DNA from: JBDHWG01 sp046328505
Lineage (GTDB): Bacteria > Chloroflexota > Anaerolineae > Epilineales > JAHCIE01
DNA length: 64,000 nt
NCBI GenBank assembly: GCA_046328505.1
Contig: JAXLWL010000006.1
Coordinates: 124,001 to 188,000 of the forward strand
Direction of reading: 5' to 3'
Shown: one piece after another, positions 59,250 through 64,000 of the stretch
Position numbering within the stretch: the stretch's first letter is position 1
Layout: each line of letters opens with the position of its first letter
The notes under the pieces: generated by a model
The model's database searches: none
What the model was told of the DNA's origin: nothing
The model's input: the letters and a program-made list of their open reading frames with translations, nothing else
Translations under genes and position numbers: made by a program

Positions 59250-60254
59250 ATGTTTCGCTATCTCCTGTTCCGGCTCGGCTGGATGTTCTTCGTCGTGCTC
59301 GGTGTGGTCACGCTCACGTTCTTCATCGCGCGCGTGATCCCGGCCGACCCGGCCCGCCTTGCCGCGGGCCTCAACGCCGGGCCGGAACAGGTAGAGGAAG
59401 TCCGCCGCTCCCTAGGGTTGGACCAGCCCGTCTATGTGCAGTACGGGCGCTACCTTGTCGGGCTGGCCCACTTCGACCTGGGCCGCTCGATCCAGACCCG
59501 CCAGCCCATCTGGAACGATATCAGGCAGTTCCTCCCGGCCACGCTGGAGCTGACGCTCGTGGCCTTCCTGATCTACGCCGTGCTGGGAATCACGCTCGGC
59601 GTTCTGTGGGCCGTCCGCCCCAACTCGCCGATAGCCTGGATGGGCCGAGGGGCGTCGGTCCTCGGCGTGGCTATCCCGATCTTCTGGATCGGCCTGGTCT
59701 TCCAGCTCGTCTTCGGCACCTATCTCAACTGGCTCCCCGTCGCCGGCCGGCTGGAGCTGTCGGCCACCCCGCCCCCGTTCGTGACCGGCCTGTACACCGT
59801 CGACAGCTTGCTGGCCGGGAATATCCCGCTATTCATGGACTCCGTCCGGCATCTCATCCTGCCGGTGGCCGCGCTCGTGCTGAGCCTGCTGGCCGTCGCG
59901 ACCCGGATGACGCAGTCAACGGTACGCGCGGAGATGTCGCGGACGTATGTCCAGACGGCGCGCAGCAAGGGGCTTTCTGAGCGCGTCATCCTGGGGCGGC
60001 ATGTGATGAAGAATGCCATGAACCCCATCTTGACCATGCTGGGCCTCCAGTTTGGCTGGCTGTTGGGCGGCACCATCCTGGTCGAGGCAGTGTTCTCCTG
60101 GCCCGGCATTGGGCTGTACGCCTTCGAGTCCTTCAAGACCTTCGACTACGCGCCCATCCAGGCCCTCGCCCTTATCATCACGTTCACCTTCGTCATGGTG
60201 AATCTGGTCATCGACCTCATCTACCCGATTCTCGACCCGCGCCTGCGCCAGTAA
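59250..60254 (+). CDS. ABC transporter permease, DppB-like
   Basis: The 334-aa protein has the typical DppB pattern: an N-terminal membrane segment, VRRSLGLDQPVYVQYGRYL, several membrane helices and the EAA-type loop with TARSKGLSERVILGRHVMKNA. It starts 15 bases after the solute-binding gene. It forms one half of the inner membrane channel. Confidence 0.95.
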   Translation: MFRYLLFRLGWMFFVVLGVVTLTFFIARVIPADPARLAAGLNAGPEQVEEVRRSLGLDQPVYVQYGRYLVGLAHFDLGRSIQTRQPIWNDIRQFLPATLELTLVAFLIYAVLGITLGVLWAVRPNSPIAWMGRGASVLGVAIPIFWIGLVFQLVFGTYLNWLPVAGRLELSATPPPFVTGLYTVDSLLAGNIPLFMDSVRHLILPVAALVLSLLAVATRMTQSTVRAEMSRTYVQTARSKGLSERVILGRHVMKNAMNPILTMLGLQFGWLLGGTILVEAVFSWPGIGLYAFESFKTFDYAPIQALALIITFTFVMVNLVIDLIYPILDPRLRQ

Positions 60255-60257
60255 CCC

Positions 60258-61133
60258 ATGAGTGATGTCGTGCCTATGCCCACCATCTCGCCGCGACCGG
60301 CGCCCCCGCGCCGCCTTTCGCGTTTCCTTCCGCGTCGGCTCAAGTGGTCCACCATCGCATCGGCCATCGTCCTGATCGTGCTGGCCCTGGCGATGCTCTT
60401 CCCCCAGGCCCTGACAACCCAGGACCCGCTGGCCCTCAGCGTCCGCGACCGGCTGCAGCCGCCGTCGGCAGCGCACTGGTTCGGTACCGACGGCACGGGG
60501 CGGGATGTGTACAGCCGCATGATCTATGGGGCGCGCTACTCGGTTGGCATGGCGCTGATCATCGTGCTGTCCGCGGCGCTTATCGGCGCGCTGGTGGGTG
60601 GGCTGGCGGGCTTCGGCGGCGGCTGGATCGACCAGAGCATGATGCGCGTCGTCGACATCTTCCTGGCCTTCCCCTACTTCATCCTGGCCCTCGCCATCGC
60701 CAGCGCCCTAGGCCGCGGCATGGGCACGGCCGTCCTCGCATTGACCCTCGTGTGGTGGCCGAGCTATGCGCGCATGATTCGGGGCCAGGTGCTCAGCATC
60801 AAGCAGAACGTCTTCGTCGACGCGGCGCGGGCAGTCGGCGTCCCGAACCACAGCCTCATCCTCCGCCACATCCTGCCGCACACCACGAACGAGATGAACG
60901 TGCGCATCACCCTCGACCTGGGCTACGTCATCCTCGCGCTGACGGGCTTGAGCTTCCTCGGATTGGGCGCGCAGAACCCGACGCCCGAGTGGGGTCTCAT
61001 CGTCTCCGACGCGCGCCTGTTCGTGTTCCGCGCCTGGTGGTACGCCGTCCTGCCTGGTCTCGTCATCTTCGTGACCGTTCTTGCCTTCGTCATCCTCGGC
61101 GACGCGTTCACGGAGCGGCGCTTCCGCTCCTAG
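60258..61133 (+). CDS. ABC transporter permease, DppC-like
   Basis: The 291-aa protein has an N-terminal extended part, a membrane segment near residue 35, the DppC signature HWFGTDGTGRDVYSRMIYGAR and the EAA-like loop DAARAVGVPNHSLILRHILPH. It starts three bases after the partner permease. No ATPase gene follows inside the window, so the energy subunits must be elsewhere. Confidence 0.95.
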   Translation: MSDVVPMPTISPRPAPPRRLSRFLPRRLKWSTIASAIVLIVLALAMLFPQALTTQDPLALSVRDRLQPPSAAHWFGTDGTGRDVYSRMIYGARYSVGMALIIVLSAALIGALVGGLAGFGGGWIDQSMMRVVDIFLAFPYFILALAIASALGRGMGTAVLALTLVWWPSYARMIRGQVLSIKQNVFVDAARAVGVPNHSLILRHILPHTTNEMNVRITLDLGYVILALTGLSFLGLGAQNPTPEWGLIVSDARLFVFRAWWYAVLPGLVIFVTVLAFVILGDAFTERRFRS

Positions 61134-61141
61134 ACCTGCCA

Positions 61142-61193
61142 GTTGATACCACTCGTCACCATCGTTGATACGCTTTGCCGTTTTCCCTATTCC
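61142..61193 (+). promoter_or_regulatory. Direct repeats and weak promoter before the SDR gene
   Basis: GTTGATAC occurs at 61142-61149 and 61164-61171, 22 bases apart. The second overlaps a weak promoter (TTGATA 61165-61170, 17 bases, TATTCC 61188-61193). The repeat shares TTGATAC with the hyuA-hyuB palindrome, so one regulator may act on both. Confidence 0.4.
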
Positions 61194-61297
61194 CCGATTT
61201 CGGTAAAATGATGGTAGTGGTGTGGCATTCCCACAGCGCCAGGCTAGTCTTGCCCAGGCGCCGTCGTCGACCACTGTAACGTGGAAGAGGCTTCCCC

Positions 61298-62050
61298 ATG
61301 CGTCTCCAGGATAAGATTGCGATTGTCACGGGCGCCGGCTCTGGCAATGGGCGGGGCATCGCGCTGCGGTTCGCCGAGGAGGGCGCGCACCTCGTCGTGG
61401 CCGACGTGTCGGAAAAGGGCGCGCGCGAAACGGCGGCCATGATCGAGGCGCTCGGGCGGCAAGCCCTGGTGACCCTGACCGACGTCAGCCGCGGCGACCA
61501 CGCCGAGGCCATGGTCGCGCAGACGGTGGAGCGCTTTGGACGCGTCGACATCCTGGTCAACAACGCCGGCATCGAGACGCTGGTTCCCTTCCTCGACCTG
61601 CCGGAGGACCAGTGGGACCGCGTGCTGGACGTCAACCTCAAAGGGACATTCCTGTGCGGACAGGCGGCGGCGCGGGCGATGGTCGCGGCGGGGACTGGCG
61701 GCAAGATCGTCAACATCGGGTCCATCAACTCGCATATCGCCCTCAAAGGGCAGGCTCACTATGTAGCCTCCAAGGGCGGCGTGATGATGCTGACGAAGGC
61801 GATGGCGCTCGAGCTGGCACGGCATGGGATCAACGTCAACGCCATCGGGCCAGGCGTCATAGATACCGCGATGACGGCCAATAGCCTATCCGACCCTGAT
61901 CGCCGCGACATGCTCTTGAGCCACATTCCCATGCGTCGCGTCGGCCAGCCCCGCGATATAGGCAACGCGGCGGTCTACCTGGCATCCGATGAGGCGGACT
62001 ACGTCACCGGCATCATGCTGTTTGTCGACGGCGGATGGTTGATTACCTAA
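61298..62050 (+). CDS. Short-chain dehydrogenase/reductase
   Basis: The 250-aa classical SDR has the cofactor motif TGAGSGNGRG (about 11-20), NNAG (88-91), catalytic Ser near 142-145, Tyr155 and Lys159 in YVASK, and a C-terminal end with GIMLFVDGGW. It should oxidise or reduce a hydroxy/keto group with NAD(P). It is the first gene of a probable operon with the AtuA-like and enoyl-CoA hydratase genes. Confidence 0.95.
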   Translation: MRLQDKIAIVTGAGSGNGRGIALRFAEEGAHLVVADVSEKGARETAAMIEALGRQALVTLTDVSRGDHAEAMVAQTVERFGRVDILVNNAGIETLVPFLDLPEDQWDRVLDVNLKGTFLCGQAAARAMVAAGTGGKIVNIGSINSHIALKGQAHYVASKGGVMMLTKAMALELARHGINVNAIGPGVIDTAMTANSLSDPDRRDMLLSHIPMRRVGQPRDIGNAAVYLASDEADYVTGIMLFVDGGWLIT

Positions 62051-62059
62051 GGAGAGGTC

Positions 62060-63421
62060 ATGAAAACGGTACGTATCGGCAATGGCAGCGCGTATTGGGG
62101 CGACATGCTGGATCCGGCGGTCGAGTTGGCGGAGAAGGGTGAGCTAGACTACCTGGGTCTCGACCACCTTGCCGAGCTAACTCTCGCTATCTTCCAGCGC
62201 ATCAAAGCGAAAGATCCCAACCGGGGCTATATTCCCGACCTGCTCCCCTGGACCGAGGCGCTCCTGCCCCACACCCACCGCAACGGCGTCAAGATGATTA
62301 CCAACGCCGGCTGCGCCAATCCTCTGGCCGGCGGCGAGCGGGTGGTCGAGCTAGCCCGGCGCATGGGCTACCAGGGCATGAAGGTCGGCATTGTGACGGG
62401 TGACGATGTCCTGGATCAGCTGGACCGGCTGACGGCCGAGGGCGTCCAGATGGTGAACATGGACACCGGTGAAGTGGGGTTGGAGCGCATCCGCAGCCGC
62501 ATCGTCGCCGCCAACGCCTACATCGGTTCCGAGGGCATCATGGAGGCGCTGGCCGGCGGGGCCGAGATGGTCGTTACCGGCCGCTGCTCGGACAGCGCTC
62601 TGACCATCGCCCCGGCGATGTACGAGTTCGGCTGGAACTTCCAGCAGCCGGACTGGAACAAGATCGGCGCCGCTGTGACCGTCGGCCACATCATCGAGTG
62701 CGCCTGCTTCTGCACGGGCGGCGGCTCCTGCCAATGGCGGGAAGCCCGCGAGCCCTGGCACATCGGCTTCCCCATCGCCGAGATGAGCGAAGACGGCAGC
62801 ACCGTCATCACCAAGGTCGATGGCTCGGGCGGGCTGGTGAATCAGTGGACGGTCAAGGAGCAGTTGACCTACGAAGTCATCGATCCCAACAACTACTTCG
62901 CGCCCGACGGCGTGGCTGACTTCACGACGCTGCACCTGGAGGAGATCGGGCGAGACCGCGTGCGTGTCACGAACATGAGCGGCAAGCCGCGCCCCGACAC
63001 GCTCAAGGTGTGCATTGGCTACCAGGACGGCTGGATCGCCGAGGGGCTGCTCCTCTTCTCGTGGCCCGATGCGATGGACAAAGCATGCCGCGCTGAAGAC
63101 ATCGTGTGCCGCCGCCTGAATATGCTGGGCGTACACCCCGAGGAGATTCGCTTCGAGCTGGTCGGGATCAACGCCCTGCATGGCTCGACGGCGCCACAGC
63201 CGGACTATGAGCCGAACGAAGTCGGGCTGCGCATCGCCGCCAAGTGCCGCACCGAGGAGGAGGCCGACGCGGTGCGCCGCGAGGCGACCCACCTGTGGAC
63301 CATCGGCGGCATCGGCACGGCGTTTGGCGTACCGTTCCGCCCGCGCCCGGTCGTCGCCCTCTGGCCGACGCTCATCCCGCGCGAGGCGGTCCCGACCCAG
63401 GTTCGGATTGTGGAAGTCTGA
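62060..63421 (+). CDS. AtuA-like (DUF1446) protein
   Basis: The 453-aa protein begins MKTVRIGNGSAYWGDM and continues with LDYLGLDHLAELTLAIFQ, ITNAGCANPLAGG and GRCSDSALTIAPAMYEFGW, the pattern of the DUF1446 / acyclic-terpene-utilisation AtuA family. The family's reaction is not well established. It starts 10 bases after the SDR stop and its TGA overlaps the ATG of the enoyl-CoA hydratase by one base, so the set is coupled. Confidence 0.9.
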   Translation: MKTVRIGNGSAYWGDMLDPAVELAEKGELDYLGLDHLAELTLAIFQRIKAKDPNRGYIPDLLPWTEALLPHTHRNGVKMITNAGCANPLAGGERVVELARRMGYQGMKVGIVTGDDVLDQLDRLTAEGVQMVNMDTGEVGLERIRSRIVAANAYIGSEGIMEALAGGAEMVVTGRCSDSALTIAPAMYEFGWNFQQPDWNKIGAAVTVGHIIECACFCTGGGSCQWREAREPWHIGFPIAEMSEDGSTVITKVDGSGGLVNQWTVKEQLTYEVIDPNNYFAPDGVADFTTLHLEEIGRDRVRVTNMSGKPRPDTLKVCIGYQDGWIAEGLLLFSWPDAMDKACRAEDIVCRRLNMLGVHPEEIRFELVGINALHGSTAPQPDYEPNEVGLRIAAKCRTEEEADAVRREATHLWTIGGIGTAFGVPFRPRPVVALWPTLIPREAVPTQVRIVEV

Positions 63422-64000
63422 TGTCCGCCATTCTGTACGAGGCGCCGGCCGTCCTCGGGGGTGAAACGCACGCGGGTATCGCCCGCGTGACGCTCAACGC
63501 GCCCGAAAAGCGGAACGCCCTCAACTACGCCATGGTCAAAGAGTTGACCGACGCGCTGCGCCAGGCCGACGCGGACCCGAGCGTCCGCGTGATCCTGCTG
63601 ACCGCGGCGGGCGACCACTTCTCGGCGGGCGGCAACCTGAAAGAGTTCTCGGCGGAGCTAGACGAGTCGGCGGTCGCCCTGTGGGCGTCGGGCGGCGCCT
63701 GGGAGACCCTGTTCGACCTCGCGCCGCGCCTCGCCAAGCCGATCGTCGCGGCGGTCCAGGGCTACGCGCTGGCGGGAGGAACAGGGCTGGTCGCCCTGGC
63801 CGATCTCGCCGTCGCCGCCGCCGACGCTGAATTGGGCTGCACCGAGATTCGCATCGGTTTGTTCCCGCTCATGATCCTGCCCGCCCTCCGGCGCGCCGTC
63901 GGCGAGAAGCGCGCCCTGGAGATGGCGCTGACCGGCCGCATGGTCGAAGCCCACGAAGCGGCAGCGTGGGGCCTCGTCAACCGCGTCGTCCCACGCGCCG
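63421..64000 (+). CDS. Enoyl-CoA hydratase/isomerase family protein (3' end outside window)
   Basis: About 193 codons are visible, starting MSAILYEAPAVLGG. The crotonase signatures are present: ARVTLNAPEKRNALNYAM, SAGGNLKEF as the first oxyanion-hole region, and AVQGYALAGGTGLVALADLAVAA as the second. It should act on a CoA thioester. It is translationally coupled to the AtuA-like gene and continues beyond the window. Confidence 0.93.
   Translation, partial: MSAILYEAPAVLGGETHAGIARVTLNAPEKRNALNYAMVKELTDALRQADADPSVRVILLTAAGDHFSAGGNLKEFSAELDESAVALWASGGAWETLFDLAPRLAKPIVAAVQGYALAGGTGLVALADLAVAAADAELGCTEIRIGLFPLMILPALRRAVGEKRALEMALTGRMVEAHEAAAWGLVNRVVPRA

Overview
The window is about 64 kb of high-GC bacterial chromosome, most likely from a member of the Chloroflexota. 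This is inferred from several things: lipoprotein linkers rich in Ala/Pro/Thr, a SARP/BTAD-type regulator, a bacterial sn-glycerol-1-phosphate dehydrogenase, HyuA/HyuB-type genes, and dispersed short repeats with a CTGAGCGAAGCGAAGCATCCC-like core. No rRNA, tRNA or CRISPR array was recognised.

Left arm (1-11.2 kb): a multi-pass membrane protein cut by the window edge and egsA; a secreted collagen-like protein with its own promoter and terminator; then a rightward operon (GyrI-like, DinB/maleylpyruvate-isomerase-like, SRPBCC, MerB-like) behind a near-consensus sigma-70 promoter. The MerB-like gene is the most striking item. Its frame is interrupted by a single TGA exactly where organomercurial lyase has its second catalytic cysteine, and a bacterial-SECIS-like hairpin with a GGU loop follows, so it looks like a selenoprotein. 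A REP-associated transposase between two related hairpins, an alpha/alpha-toroid protein, a DUF333/beta-propeller secreted protein and a methyltransferase follow.

Centre (11.2-50.8 kb): one long leftward locus for a contractile phage-tail-like injection particle. In transcription order it holds a SARP regulator, a GH25-C39-GH5-like three-enzyme lysin, a promoter with three 11-bp-spaced GTGA repeats, a 66-aa protein, a putative tail terminator, sheath, tube, chaperone-like protein, several small structural proteins, an OmpA/peptidoglycan-binding protein with two metalloprotease motifs, hub (gpD-like), spike (gpV-like), PAAR tip, gp25, gpJ, a gpI protein fused to eight flagellin-IN-like modules, two fibre-like paralogs, a large protein with helix-hairpin-helix domains, a GmrSD-like DUF262/DUF1524 protein, a holin-like protein, a fibre-like protein with 45 short helical repeats, and a lipase-CHAT protein. 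There are no capsid, portal or terminase genes, so it is not a prophage. The usual eCIS AAA+ ATPase is not seen either. The CHAT-lipase, the metalloprotease protein and the GmrSD-like protein are candidate effectors or accessory functions; this is inference.

Right arm (50.8-64 kb): a small secreted protein, a di-haem peroxidase, divergent hyuA and hyuB, then a family-5 solute-binding lipoprotein with two DppB/DppC-like permeases, an SDR dehydrogenase, an AtuA-like protein and an enoyl-CoA hydratase running off the edge. This looks like an uptake and catabolic cluster for an organic acid or amide; the substrate cannot be read from sequence.
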